Origin: Pseudomonadota bacterium
GTDB lineage: Bacteria > Desulfobacterota > Desulfobacteria > Desulfobacterales > JAHIVH01
Direction of reading: 5' to 3'
Assembly: GCA_018816735.1 (NCBI GenBank)
Contig: JAHIVH010000061.1
Span: 124,001-188,000, forward strand
Length of the DNA: 64,000 bases
In this document: positions 19,871 through 29,056 of the stretch, piece after piece
Numbering within the stretch: position 1 is the stretch's first letter
Layout of the letters: each line of letters begins with the position of its first letter
Notes under the pieces: model-generated
What the model saw: only the letters and a program-made list of their open reading frames with translations
Database searches by the model: none
Told to the model about the DNA's origin: nothing
Translations under genes and position numbers: made by a program

Positions 19871-20968
19871 ATGAAACAAAAAATCGCCATAGCAGTATCC
19901 GGCGGCATCGACTCGATGATGGCCGCATACCTTCTGAAAAGTGAAGGCCATGATGTATTTGGTATCCATTTTATTACCGGTTATGAAAAAGATACGATTG
20001 ATATGAACACCATTCCGGACACCATTTACCCGAATAAGGCAATCGCTGCCATTCTTCCGGTTTCCCTCATTTCAGACCAACTCGGTATCCATCTGAAAAT
20101 AATTGATCTCAGGCATGTCTTTAGAGAAAAAGTAGTCGATTATTTTGTTGAAACCTATCTCAAAGGCCGCACGCCCAATCCGTGTCTTTTCTGTAACCCG
20201 TTCATCAAGTTTGGCATTCTTTTCGATCATGCAAAAAAATGGGGGGCCACAAAGCTGGCGACCGGCCACTATGCCCGCATCCTCACGGATAAAAATGGAA
20301 CCTGCCATCTGAAAAAAGGGATCGATCCCCAAAAAGACCAGTCCTATTTTCTGTCTCTGCTGACTCAGGAAAAGCTTACGGATGCCGTTTTACCTTTAGG
20401 GTCATACACTAAAAAGGATATCATCAACCTTTCGGCTGACCTGAATCTGATTCCGGCAATAAAAAATGAAAGTCAGGACATCTGCTTTATTCCGGATGGT
20501 GCCTACCATCACTTTATCGAAAAACAACCGGAATTCAAAAGCGCACCGGGCCCGATCAAAAATAGCCATGGTGAAATTCTTGGAGAGCATCAGGGACTTC
20601 ATCTTTTTACAGTCGGCCAAAGGCGGGGAATCAATTGCCCGGCAGCGCAGGCCTACTATGTTTCCCAAATTGATGTGACCACAAACACACTTGTGGTTGG
20701 ATTCAAAGATGATCTTTCAGCCGCCATGTGTCATGTGGAACGTATCAACTGGATACAGACGTCACCGGATGCTGAGACCGAAATTCAAATAAAAGTCAGA
20801 TACAGTCAAAAGGAAATACCTGCTCGAATTAAACCTGTTGACCGGAAGACCGCTATCATCTATTTTAATGAACCTGTATTTCCCGTTACACCGGGACAAG
20901 GTGCCGTATTCATAAAAGATGATGAAATCCTCGGTGGGGGTATTATTGCCAGAGGATGTAAGGAATAA
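19871..20968 (+). CDS. mnmA: tRNA-specific 2-thiouridylase
   Basis: 365 residues. MnmA installs sulfur at U34 of Lys, Glu and Gln tRNAs using ATP. The PP-loop is SGGIDS (residues 10-15). GRTPNPCLFCNPFIKF holds the first catalytic Cys, ATGHYAR follows, and ESQDICFIPDG holds the second. The C-terminal beta domain (HQGLHLFTVGQRRGI) is present. An upstream TTG would add one residue; the ATG at 19871 is preferred. The insertion around residues 38-55 (KDTIDMNTIPDT) is longer than usual. It is 8 bases from mtaB. Confidence 0.93.
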   Translation: MKQKIAIAVSGGIDSMMAAYLLKSEGHDVFGIHFITGYEKDTIDMNTIPDTIYPNKAIAAILPVSLISDQLGIHLKIIDLRHVFREKVVDYFVETYLKGRTPNPCLFCNPFIKFGILFDHAKKWGATKLATGHYARILTDKNGTCHLKKGIDPQKDQSYFLSLLTQEKLTDAVLPLGSYTKKDIINLSADLNLIPAIKNESQDICFIPDGAYHHFIEKQPEFKSAPGPIKNSHGEILGEHQGLHLFTVGQRRGINCPAAQAYYVSQIDVTTNTLVVGFKDDLSAAMCHVERINWIQTSPDAETEIQIKVRYSQKEIPARIKPVDRKTAIIYFNEPVFPVTPGQGAVFIKDDEILGGGIIARGCKE

Positions 20969-20976
20969 ATTGAGCA

Positions 20977-22290
20977 ATGCCGACTTTCAAGATTACCACA
21001 CTGGGATGCAAGGTCAACCAGTGCGAATCCGATGCCATATCTTCATCCCTGAAAAAAAACGGGTGGGCAGACCCGGAAACCGAAGAAAAATCAGATCTGT
21101 GCATCATTAACACCTGTGCGGTCACGGGCAAGGCATCCATGCAATCCCGGCAGGCGATTCGAAAACTCATTCGGGAAAACCCAAACGCAAAAATTATTGT
21201 TACAGGGTGCGCCGCCCAAATTGAAGAAAAAGAAATTGCAAAAATAAAGGGTGTGCATCATATCATCCCTCACCCGGACAAGCAGAATATTCCGGATTTG
21301 ATATTTTTAACTGATGGCAAACCGGAAACAAGTCCGTCCGGGTACGGCGGCGAATCCTTTCCGAAAAAAACATCCGATTTATTGACACATACACCTGCGG
21401 GAAAACGCACACGTCCTTTTTTAAAAGTCCAGGACGGATGTAATTCTTTCTGCAGTTATTGTGTTGTGCCCTATTCCAGGGGCAGAAGCCGAAGCATGCC
21501 GGCAGACCAGGTCATTTCCCATCTTAATCATCTCGCTCAGGCCGGGTATCATGAAGTTGTTCTTACAGGCATTCATCTGGGCGTGTACGGTCTTGACCTC
21601 AATCCTGCGACAACCCTCTTTGAGTTGTTGCGTAACATTCTCAAATCATCACCGATAGAAAGATTGCGGCTGAGTTCCATTGAACCCGGCGAGCTTTCGG
21701 ATGACCTGATCCATCTGGTTTCAGATTCATCTGTCCTTTGCGACCATTTTCACATTCCCTTGCAGAGTGGGGATGATACTATTTTGACATCCATGGGAAG
21801 ACCTTATTCTGCGTCCCTTTTTGAAGATCGGGTATACAAAATAAAAAAAATGCTGCCTGATGCAGGAATCGGTACGGATATTCTGGCCGGTTTTTCCGGT
21901 GAGACAGAAAAACAATTTTTGAATACAGTAGAGCTGATAGAGAAACTGCCCATCTCCTACCTTCATGTCTTTCCCTTTTCACCCCGTAAAGGAACAGCCG
22001 CCTATTCCTTTAAAAACCGGGTTCCGGACAGTGAAGTAAGGAAACGCAGCATGACGTTAAGAGCGCTTGGAAAAAAGAAAAGGCTTTCTTTTTTTGAAAA
22101 AGCGGTCGGTCAAACAAGGGAGATATTGATTGAAACCCAAAGGGATGCTAACACCGGTCTGTTAAAAGGTCTTTCAACCAATTATATCCAAGTGCTTGTT
22201 GATGGACCGGATGATCTTAAAAACAGCATTAGGCAAATCAGACTTGCCCGTGTGGTTAACGACTATTCCATCTATGGCGCTGAGCTTTAA
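20977..22290 (+). CDS. mtaB: tRNA t6A37 methylthiotransferase MtaB
   Basis: 437 residues, a radical-SAM methylthiotransferase. The N-terminal MTTase domain has LGCKVNQCE, NTCAVTGKA and VTGCAAQIE, providing the three Cys of the auxiliary cluster. The radical-SAM cluster is CNSFCSYCVVPYSRGRSRS. A C-terminal TRAM-like segment follows. Of the MiaB/RimO/MtaB family, the LGCKVNQCES wording is typical of MtaB (YqeV), which makes ms2t6A37. It is likely cotranscribed with mnmA, another tRNA thiolation gene. Confidence 0.93.
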   Translation: MPTFKITTLGCKVNQCESDAISSSLKKNGWADPETEEKSDLCIINTCAVTGKASMQSRQAIRKLIRENPNAKIIVTGCAAQIEEKEIAKIKGVHHIIPHPDKQNIPDLIFLTDGKPETSPSGYGGESFPKKTSDLLTHTPAGKRTRPFLKVQDGCNSFCSYCVVPYSRGRSRSMPADQVISHLNHLAQAGYHEVVLTGIHLGVYGLDLNPATTLFELLRNILKSSPIERLRLSSIEPGELSDDLIHLVSDSSVLCDHFHIPLQSGDDTILTSMGRPYSASLFEDRVYKIKKMLPDAGIGTDILAGFSGETEKQFLNTVELIEKLPISYLHVFPFSPRKGTAAYSFKNRVPDSEVRKRSMTLRALGKKKRLSFFEKAVGQTREILIETQRDANTGLLKGLSTNYIQVLVDGPDDLKNSIRQIRLARVVNDYSIYGAEL

Positions 22291-22306
22291 AAACAGGAAT
22301 TAAATC

Positions 22307-23119
22307 ATGAAACTCATCAAACATCACGCCTGGGGAGATGTTGAGGCATTTGAGCTGGGATATATGCCTTTTGGGAAACCCCTTATGACATCACATTTTT
22401 ATATTGTGGATCATCTGGTTATTGATACGGGTATTGCCCATTTGCGAAATGACGTTATTTCAATTCTTGAAGATAGGCATCCCCGGATGACCATTCTTAC
22501 CCATTGTCATGAAGATCACAGTGGTAACGCCGCAGCAATCCAGCGAAGGTTCAATATAGATATTTTCGGGCATCCGTATACTGTAGAGAAAATGAAACGG
22601 AAGATTATCATTCTCCCCTATCAGCGTCTGGTCTGGGGACGGGCTGAAAATACAGATGTCCTCTTGTATCCTTCCCGGATAGAAACGGACAAATTCAGAT
22701 TAAAACCGATTCCTACGCCAGGACACAGCAAAGACCATACAGCCTATCTTGAAGAAAACCAGGGATGGCTGTTTTCCGGTGATCTTTATCTTGGTGATAA
22801 AATCAAGATATTCCGGAAAGACGAGAATGTTCATGATGAAATTCTATCACTAAAAACGATTCTCAAATATGAATTCGACCAACTCTTTTGCGCCCATAAT
22901 CCCCAGGAACATCATGGGAAAGAAAGGATACTCGCAAAGCTTGACTTTCTTGAGACTATCGTGGGCAAATCAAGAGCGCTCAAGGAAAAAGGCCTGCCCC
23001 TGAACGAAATCATCCAAACCCTCCAAACCTCAAAAGATACGTTCGTGAGATGGTTTACCATGGGCAACGTGAGCTATGGCCATATGATACGGTCTGCCCT
23101 GTTTGATCGACCGTCTTAA
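22307..23119 (+). CDS. MBL-fold metallo-hydrolase
   Basis: 270 residues with the metallo-beta-lactamase signature THCHEDHSGN (HxHxDH), a second His in TPGHSKDH and an Asp in LFSGDLYLGD; a late His is in CAHNPQEHH. It follows mtaB by 16 bases in the same direction. The C-terminal helical extension (LDFLETIVGKSRALKEKGLPLNEIIQ) resembles the LACTB2-like glyoxalase-II group, some of which act as nucleases. The substrate cannot be assigned. Confidence 0.85.
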   Translation: MKLIKHHAWGDVEAFELGYMPFGKPLMTSHFYIVDHLVIDTGIAHLRNDVISILEDRHPRMTILTHCHEDHSGNAAAIQRRFNIDIFGHPYTVEKMKRKIIILPYQRLVWGRAENTDVLLYPSRIETDKFRLKPIPTPGHSKDHTAYLEENQGWLFSGDLYLGDKIKIFRKDENVHDEILSLKTILKYEFDQLFCAHNPQEHHGKERILAKLDFLETIVGKSRALKEKGLPLNEIIQTLQTSKDTFVRWFTMGNVSYGHMIRSALFDRPS

Positions 23120-23130
23120 GCGATTTGGAA

Positions 23131-23886
23131 CTACTGGATGCCTTTTTCTTTTTTCACCATTTCGTAGGCTTCCTGAATTTCTATAAACTTGTCATGGGCG
23201 AATTTGAGAAATTCATCCGGGAGTCCCTTGGATGCAATGACATCCGGGTGGTAGTCTGATACCAGTTTCCTGTATTTCTTTTTGATGTCTTCTTTGGAAT
23301 CATTTTTGTTTATGCCCAGAATGTCATAATATTTATCCACATCGCGGACATAACGGGATTTCATGATCCTGTAAGCTTCAGGACTGAAGTGGAACAGATT
23401 CACAGCCGAAAGGATCAATTGTTCTTCACGGTGACCCAGATTGCCATCAGCCGTTGACACACGAAGCATAATATCAATCATCAATTCCAGAATCCGTTGC
23501 TGGGATTTGAATTGGCCATGGAATTGTTCGGCATACTGGATAAACGGTATTTCTGACTTCAGGGCATTTCTGAAAATGGTGACCGCAATTTTTCTGCTCT
23601 CACTGTTCATTTCCAGATCCGTTATCATGAATGTGTCGATTTCTTTAATTTCCGCATCAGAAATGTGTCCATCTGCCTTGGCAAGTTTTGCAAGCATGGA
23701 AAATGCGGCAACAAAAAAAGTCATCTGCGCTTTTTCCGATTGCGTAAGCATTTGGTTTTCGGGTGCTGCCTGCCCGTCTTCGCTGATATCAAACCCATGC
23801 CCGAATGTGGCACCGGCAACCGCACCAATGGGGCCTGCAAGCGCAAATCCGATTGCACCGCCAACCACTTTTCCAAGCCATCCCAT
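23131..23886 (-). CDS. DjlA-like TerB/J-domain co-chaperone
   Basis: 251 residues. An N-terminal Gly/Ala-rich segment ([25 protein letters not shown]) forms a membrane-associating helix as in DjlA. The middle, about 55-175, is a TerB-like domain. The C-terminal J domain, from [10 protein letters not shown], has the HPD motif in [10 protein letters not shown], which stimulates DnaK ATPase. Domain order and length fit DjlA. It is convergent with the MBL gene, with 11 bases between the stops. Confidence 0.88.
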   Translation of the reverse strand: MGWLGKVVGGAIGFALAGPIGAVAGATFGHGFDISEDGQAAPENQMLTQSEKAQMTFFVAAFSMLAKLAKADGHISDAEIKEIDTFMITDLEMNSESRKIAVTIFRNALKSEIPFIQYAEQFHGQFKSQQRILELMIDIMLRVSTADGNLGHREEQLILSAVNLFHFSPEAYRIMKSRYVRDVDKYYDILGINKNDSKEDIKKKYRKLVSDYHPDVIASKGLPDEFLKFAHDKFIEIQEAYEMVKKEKGIQ

Positions 23887-24010
23887 TTTTCAAATCTCCC
23901 TGATCCTGTTTTATTTAAACAAATAATTATTTTTTCAAGTTAATTCATTTCGTCCTTTTGTCACGCAATAAATAGCCTGAATCCCAGTTGTTTAGGACAA
24001 CAAATAGAAT

Positions 24011-25321
24011 TTATTCAGATTTCTGGGTATATCTTTTTTTTGCGATATGCTCCAGCTGACGTTTCAGAGGGGGGTGTTTTTTCATGATTTTTTCAAGATC
24101 TTCGTTATTCAGTCTGTAAACCTGGCAATAGGTGAGTGCTTTTATCGTGGCAATCCTTTTAATCTTCCTCAACAACGCAAGTTCGCCGAAAAAGCTTCCG
24201 GTCCGTAACTTGTTTATCACTTTCCCTTCAGGTGAAATCACTTCAACAAGACCGTAAACCAGAAAATACATCTCGTTTCCTTCTTCTCCCGACTTCACAA
24301 TCGTTTCAGAGGGTGAAAAAATTTCTGACCGGAAACATTTTACAATGTCTTTTAATGATTCCTGTGATGCATTTCTAAAAAGCGGCACCTGGGTGATCAG
24401 ATGGATATTTACATATTCTCTCATTTCATTCGACAGTTCCTGGGGCAGCTCGGACAGAATTTTTGAAAAATTATCTGAAACATTCTGCTGAAGGCCAAAA
24501 TTGTAGTAGTTGAATATACTTTCCTGGAGTTCATGGGGAATGCTATACTGCTTCATATAGGAGGCAAGGTGCGCCAGTTTTTCCCGGTTGGCGGCTTTGG
24601 GTACGCTGGTGCTCACCAGAATCGTTGAAATATTGCCAATGATGAACCCGTACATCCCCACACCAATCATCATCACGATCATGGTATAAATCCGGCCGAT
24701 ATTTGTTGTGGGGTAAATATCACCATAGCCAACCGTTGTAAGGGTTGTGACCACCCAATATACCGCCTTGTTATAGAATGTCACAGCATCTGTTGATCCG
24801 TCATTTGGATTGATGATGATCCATCCGCAGGCACAAAGATTGACACTGACAATGACCCAGAAAGAAAACAGCATGGCCCTCACATGACTGCTGTAGCTCA
24901 AAATCACGCTGATTTTACTGAAAAGCCTGTATACTCTCAAGACCCTGAGCAATCTGAGAAGGCTTAAAGAAATAGCAAAATCCGGATAACCCGATGCCAG
25001 TGCAGCCATATCAAGGGGGAGTGTTGCCAGAAAATCAATCAGAAACCATGACTTGAGATATCGCAGACGAATACTTTCCGGCTGGACAATCAGTTCTCCC
25101 TCTTTATAAAAAGCCGTTCGGAACATCATTAAAATGTCAGCAAGAAATATGAGTGTGACGTACGCATCTACAAAAAGAAGCCCGTTACCGGTTACCTGCC
25201 GGAAAGCGAATAAAACAGGACTTTTAATGGCAAAATATAAAATACAGAACAACATCAGGTAGTTCCAGTATATTCTGAACTTGCTGTCCGGCAGCATATA
25301 ATGATTTCTTTCTGGTTTCAT
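24011..25321 (-). CDS. cyclic-nucleotide-binding voltage-gated-type K+ channel
   Basis: 436 residues with the six-helix layout of HCN/CNG/KAT channels. S4 carries spaced arginines (LRLLRVLRVYRLF), the pore filter is TTVGYGDIYP, and a C-linker follows. The C-terminal cNMP-binding domain (about 310-425) has FFGELALLRKIKRIATIKA, which holds the phosphate-binding cassette E and a downstream R. It would sit in the cytoplasmic membrane and couple cNMP binding or voltage to K+ flux. No cyclase is nearby. Confidence 0.9.
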   Translation of the reverse strand: MKPERNHYMLPDSKFRIYWNYLMLFCILYFAIKSPVLFAFRQVTGNGLLFVDAYVTLIFLADILMMFRTAFYKEGELIVQPESIRLRYLKSWFLIDFLATLPLDMAALASGYPDFAISLSLLRLLRVLRVYRLFSKISVILSYSSHVRAMLFSFWVIVSVNLCACGWIIINPNDGSTDAVTFYNKAVYWVVTTLTTVGYGDIYPTTNIGRIYTMIVMMIGVGMYGFIIGNISTILVSTSVPKAANREKLAHLASYMKQYSIPHELQESIFNYYNFGLQQNVSDNFSKILSELPQELSNEMREYVNIHLITQVPLFRNASQESLKDIVKCFRSEIFSPSETIVKSGEEGNEMYFLVYGLVEVISPEGKVINKLRTGSFFGELALLRKIKRIATIKALTYCQVYRLNNEDLEKIMKKHPPLKRQLEHIAKKRYTQKSE

Positions 25322-25370
25322 TCTGACAGGTCATCTCCGAGGATGAACGTTTTTGTAACTGACTATTTGC

Positions 25371-25886
25371 TTAAGATTCCTCATCAAGATCGATTTCATA
25401 GTTTTCCAGAAACCGGCATGCCAGCATATAAAATGAAATTGCCATGACCAGCTCCATGACCTCCTGATACGAAAGAAGGCTGTGTATTTTTTCAAATCGG
25501 GCATCACTCATTTTAACATGATGAATAATCTCATCTGTAATTTCAAGAACCAGCCTTTCCATGTCCGTGAACAAAGGACTTTTGATGTCATCCTGTATCG
25601 CTTTGATTTTTTCTTCGCTCATGCCCAGTTTTCGGATCATTTCCTCATGGTAAAACACTTCATAAGCTGATTTCGAAACATACCCAACTCTTAGAATGGC
25701 GATTTCTCTGAAGATCGGATCAAGCTTGGTATCTGCGAGGATATGAAAGGCAAATGTGCCAAAACAGTCAGAGAGATTACCGGAACGGCTCATCATCCTC
25801 AAAATGTTCAGCCTGGGAGTCTGGTCAATATATTTTTTTACATTTTCGGGGACTTCGTTTGATTCAGGATAAGGTATTCGTGCCAT
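25371..25886 (-). CDS. carboxymuconolactone decarboxylase-like (AhpD-fold) protein
   Basis: 171 residues. The core FREIAILRVGYVSKSAYEVFYHEEMIRKLGMSEEKI matches the CMD family segment ELAIL...YE...H......G. Peroxidase members have a CxxC just before that His; here no Cys pair is present, so AhpD-type disulfide chemistry is excluded. It is a monocistron on the minus strand after the channel gene. Relatives are often annotated as 4-carboxymuconolactone decarboxylase, which is unlikely in this context. Confidence 0.8.
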   Translation of the reverse strand: MARIPYPESNEVPENVKKYIDQTPRLNILRMMSRSGNLSDCFGTFAFHILADTKLDPIFREIAILRVGYVSKSAYEVFYHEEMIRKLGMSEEKIKAIQDDIKSPLFTDMERLVLEITDEIIHHVKMSDARFEKIHSLLSYQEVMELVMAISFYMLACRFLENYEIDLDEES

Positions 25887-26040
25887 TTTCTTTTACCTGC
25901 CAGTCTTAAGTTAATTGGGTTTAGGATGATTATAAACGATCGTTCACTATGTCAAAACGGCAGAGGCCTGTCAATATGCTTGATTTCAATCCCAGAAGTC
26001 CGTTTTTCGGTTTTGCAATTTTCAAGATGAATCCGATTTG

Positions 26041-26784
26041 CTAGAAAAAGAAAGGGACCTTCTTTCGATATGCATCATACTTCCCCCTGTAAATCGAGGC
26101 CACTTCTCTCTCCTCAATAAAACAGACCCTCACATAGATAAAAATGAGAATTGGGGTTAAAATAGCAGTCAGGATCGTGTGCCAGCCAAAAAACCAGCCA
26201 ATGATGATCAGGTTAAAACCGAGATATTGGGGATGCCTGGAAAAAGAATATATACCTTGAGTCACAAGGTCGTCTGATTTTTTTAGATGCCTGTAAAGTG
26301 TAACCCAAGCGACAGTAATGATGAGTGTACCGATTGTGATTAATATAAACCCATATACCATAGGAATGTGCATACTCATACCGGTTCCCATAAAAGAAAA
26401 GTGAACAACAGCTTGTGGTAAGGGGGCATGCGCCTGAAAAAAATTGGAGGCAAACATCAATGTCAACGGTACACCATACATTTCAACAAAAAGAGAAATA
26501 AAAAAAGCAGCGACGATCCCATATTCTGACCATTTAACCTTTCTTCTGTAGGACAGAGGAATGAGTATGGAGATAAAAAAAATAATATTGATAATTACGA
26601 TGTGCCATTGATGCCTGATCGTAAACATGATGTTGCTGCCTGTGAAATAGGCGATCAAGGCCTGAATGAATTGTTTATGAAAAATAATGGGTGCCATCAA
26701 AAGAATGATGAAGAACAGTCTCCATATCACTGTCCAGTGTTTTTTAATTTGAATATCCGGCTCTGAAATTTTTTTATTCATCAT
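26041..26784 (-). CDS. isoprenylcysteine methyltransferase-like membrane protein
   Basis: 247 residues with about six membrane helices. The C-terminal part (GIYSFSRHPQYLGFNLIIIGW...FIEEREVASIYRGKYDAYRKKVPFFF) is the ICMT/PEMT-like SAM-binding module: the RHPxYLG motif and the EE...Y...Y..V motif. Such proteins methylate lipids or small membrane substrates. The N-terminal half is not conserved enough to name a substrate. Confidence 0.82.
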   Translation of the reverse strand: MMNKKISEPDIQIKKHWTVIWRLFFIILLMAPIIFHKQFIQALIAYFTGSNIMFTIRHQWHIVIINIIFFISILIPLSYRRKVKWSEYGIVAAFFISLFVEMYGVPLTLMFASNFFQAHAPLPQAVVHFSFMGTGMSMHIPMVYGFILITIGTLIITVAWVTLYRHLKKSDDLVTQGIYSFSRHPQYLGFNLIIIGWFFGWHTILTAILTPILIFIYVRVCFIEEREVASIYRGKYDAYRKKVPFFF

Positions 26785-26899
26785 TTCCCTTACGCATCAA
26801 TTCATCGATAAATATAATTAAAACGAGTCAATTCGTATCACTATTTAAGATTGGATGTTTTGAAATGAAAAATACATAAAATGACAAATTAATCAATAC

Positions 26900-27979
26900 T
26901 TAATCATTCAAAGGAATTCGTCGCAGGAACCATTCTGCGCCAAACCTGAAATCATATTTACTCCAGACAACTGAAAGGCCCGTAAATAAGGCCATAACGA
27001 ATAATACGGCAAAAGGAGTGGCTGTTGAAGAGAACAATTTAAAATAGTCAAATCGGATAGCCAGTTCTTTAAAAACAACGATATGTAAAATAAAGATGGT
27101 AAGTGATGACCGGCCAAGACAAATAAGAGGATTCGCAGATTTAAAGGGCCACCTGTTATTGATAAGTTTAAAAAGAAGAAGAGACGCGATGACTGTTGGA
27201 AACAGCAAAAAGAAAAAAAAAGGTGTTGCCGGATAAAACCCGAGATAGATTCTGAAAAAACGGACCAAGTGGCCATGAATGGCAAAATCTGCCTTCAGAA
27301 AGGTGCTAACAAAAAGCAAACCTGAAATAACGTAGCTCGATATCGCAAGAATACGCAGTCTTTTTGTATCACCGATAGAAAGAAGTTTGCCAACAACCAT
27401 CCCCCCTAAAAAAAAACTGAGCCAGGGAAGTACCGGAAACTGTCCTTCAATAAAAATCAACCGCCAGATCCCGCCCGGCAAATCGGTTCTGCCCATCCTT
27501 GTGCTCCACAAGGTATTGGGTGTATCGAGCATATTCTGGAATACAACAGTTAACAGGATAATTATTAAACATGTTATTAAAATAAAAGAATTGGATGATT
27601 TTCTGAAAAATGGCGCGATAAGAATTCCAAAGCCTATCATATGAAGCGTAAACCATGACCCGTATGAGAACCAGCAAGGCACGAGGACATTGAGTAAATA
27701 ACCATAGAATATAATCACAATGCCCCGGAATATCATTGTCAAACTGCTCTCCTGATATCTCTCAAGAAACAAGAATGCACTTATCCCTGCAAGTGTCAGA
27801 AACAATGGACCTGCAAATCCGCCAATCGTATTGAAGCAAAAAAGCAATGGATGGTCGATGAGTGTTTTTCCAGACTCCGGCAGAAAAAACCAGACCCCAA
27901 GGTGCTGGTCCAGGGACAGCAATATGGCGAGCCCTCTTAACGCGTCAATATAGTGTATTCGTTCTTTTTTCGTATCCAT
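26900..27979 (-). CDS. DUF1624/HGSNAT-like membrane acyltransferase
   Basis: 359 residues, ten or so membrane helices. It begins RIHYIDALRGLAILLSLDQH, the conserved start of the acyltransferase-3/DUF1624 (heparan-alpha-glucosaminide N-acetyltransferase-like) group, whose His is thought to carry or accept the acetyl group. LTLAGISAFLFLERY fits the second conserved block. These proteins acetylate cell-envelope sugars. The acceptor is unknown; no glycan locus is adjacent. Confidence 0.75.
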   Translation of the reverse strand: MDTKKERIHYIDALRGLAILLSLDQHLGVWFFLPESGKTLIDHPLLFCFNTIGGFAGPLFLTLAGISAFLFLERYQESSLTMIFRGIVIIFYGYLLNVLVPCWFSYGSWFTLHMIGFGILIAPFFRKSSNSFILITCLIIILLTVVFQNMLDTPNTLWSTRMGRTDLPGGIWRLIFIEGQFPVLPWLSFFLGGMVVGKLLSIGDTKRLRILAISSYVISGLLFVSTFLKADFAIHGHLVRFFRIYLGFYPATPFFFFLLFPTVIASLLLFKLINNRWPFKSANPLICLGRSSLTIFILHIVVFKELAIRFDYFKLFSSTATPFAVLFVMALFTGLSVVWSKYDFRFGAEWFLRRIPLND

Positions 27980-28127
27980 CGCTTATGTAAGGCATATGTC
28001 AGCGCTTGTTAAGGTTCGCTTTAAAAATAATTTTATAATTCCCGTGACAAACGCACGGCCAGGATAGTATAGACTCGTTGCAATATCATATTATTAACGT
28101 CTGTCTTTTATAAAAGTATCTCATCAA

Positions 28128-28565
28128 ATGGCCCGACTCTCACATATATCTGCCTCAATTGCAATACTTGCTTTAATGATGGGCTATGCATCCATCAAAT
28201 CCCAGGTGATCCGTATGAAGCCCTATGAGAATACAGACCCCTATATGTCATTCAACAGCAAAAAAATCCTTGAAACCGGGCCGGATTATTTCATCATTGA
28301 ATGGAAAGACAAATCTCGTAAAACCATTCAACTCAATATCCGGCCGCCTTTTCAAAAAAATGATGTGGTGGGGTTCAAGGTTTTAAACATAAAGGGCTGC
28401 TACGAATTGACGGAATACCATATTTGGGAATCCCGCGAAGCCTGGTATGTAAAAGCCTTTTTATCCGGCATCCCATTGTTTGTTGTCCTTTTTTTGTTTT
28501 TCAGGGATTTCCGGTTCAATTTCAGACGATTCATTTTTGAAAAAAAAAGACCACCCCATGCCTGA
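28128..28565 (+). CDS. hypothetical membrane-anchored protein
   Basis: 145 residues that I do not recognise. A hydrophobic N-terminal helix (9-25) and a second helix at 109-127 flank a soluble domain of about 80 residues with beta character (YFIIEWKDKSRKTIQLNI). The domain is probably extracytoplasmic. The stop overlaps the start of the following YdjM-like gene, so the two are likely translated together. Confidence 0.65.
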   Translation: MARLSHISASIAILALMMGYASIKSQVIRMKPYENTDPYMSFNSKKILETGPDYFIIEWKDKSRKTIQLNIRPPFQKNDVVGFKVLNIKGCYELTEYHIWESREAWYVKAFLSGIPLFVVLFLFFRDFRFNFRRFIFEKKRPPHA

Positions 28566-29034
28566 TCTGTTTTCACATGCGTTGGGCGGATATATCCTGC
28601 TAAGGCCACGGTGGCAGGCATTCCTGATTCCCTCCATATTTATGCTGGGATGCATATTTCCGGATATGGTTCGCGGGCCGCTTCTGATGATTACCAATCT
28701 GATAAAGACGGCTCCCGAATATTCCTATCCGTTTTTAATTCTTCACAGTCCTCTGCCACTTCTGGTTCAGGCGTGGCTTGTTTCATGGCTGTTTGAAAAA
28801 ACGATTCGAAGGCGTGTTTTTCTGAATCTTTTGGCGGGCATTATCCTTCATCTTGTTCTGGACGCCGGCCAGAAAGCCTACCATATCTCCTATTTGTGGT
28901 ACTTCCCCTTCTCTTTTGAAAATCCGATAAATGGCCTCTGGTGGGCAGATGACGGATTTTTTGTCACAGCAGTATTTATAATGGTTGCCGGAAGTTTGTT
29001 TTTGATCAGGCGCAGGCATACACCCAAAAGATAA
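28558..29034 (+). CDS. YdjM/DUF457-like membrane metal-dependent hydrolase
   Basis: 158 residues starting MPDLFSHALGGYILL. The ATG at 28558 overlaps the preceding gene by 8 bases; the earlier in-frame Met is rejected because it lies inside that gene. His and Asp spaced in helices (FSHALGG, IFPDMVRG, HSPLPLL, ILHLVLDAG) fit the YdjM/DUF457 group of predicted membrane-bound metal-dependent hydrolases. Four or five helices are visible. The substrate is unknown. Confidence 0.75.
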   Translation: MPDLFSHALGGYILLRPRWQAFLIPSIFMLGCIFPDMVRGPLLMITNLIKTAPEYSYPFLILHSPLPLLVQAWLVSWLFEKTIRRRVFLNLLAGIILHLVLDAGQKAYHISYLWYFPFSFENPINGLWWADDGFFVTAVFIMVAGSLFLIRRRHTPKR

Positions 29035-29056
29035 AAAATCCCTTTCTACTGAGAAT

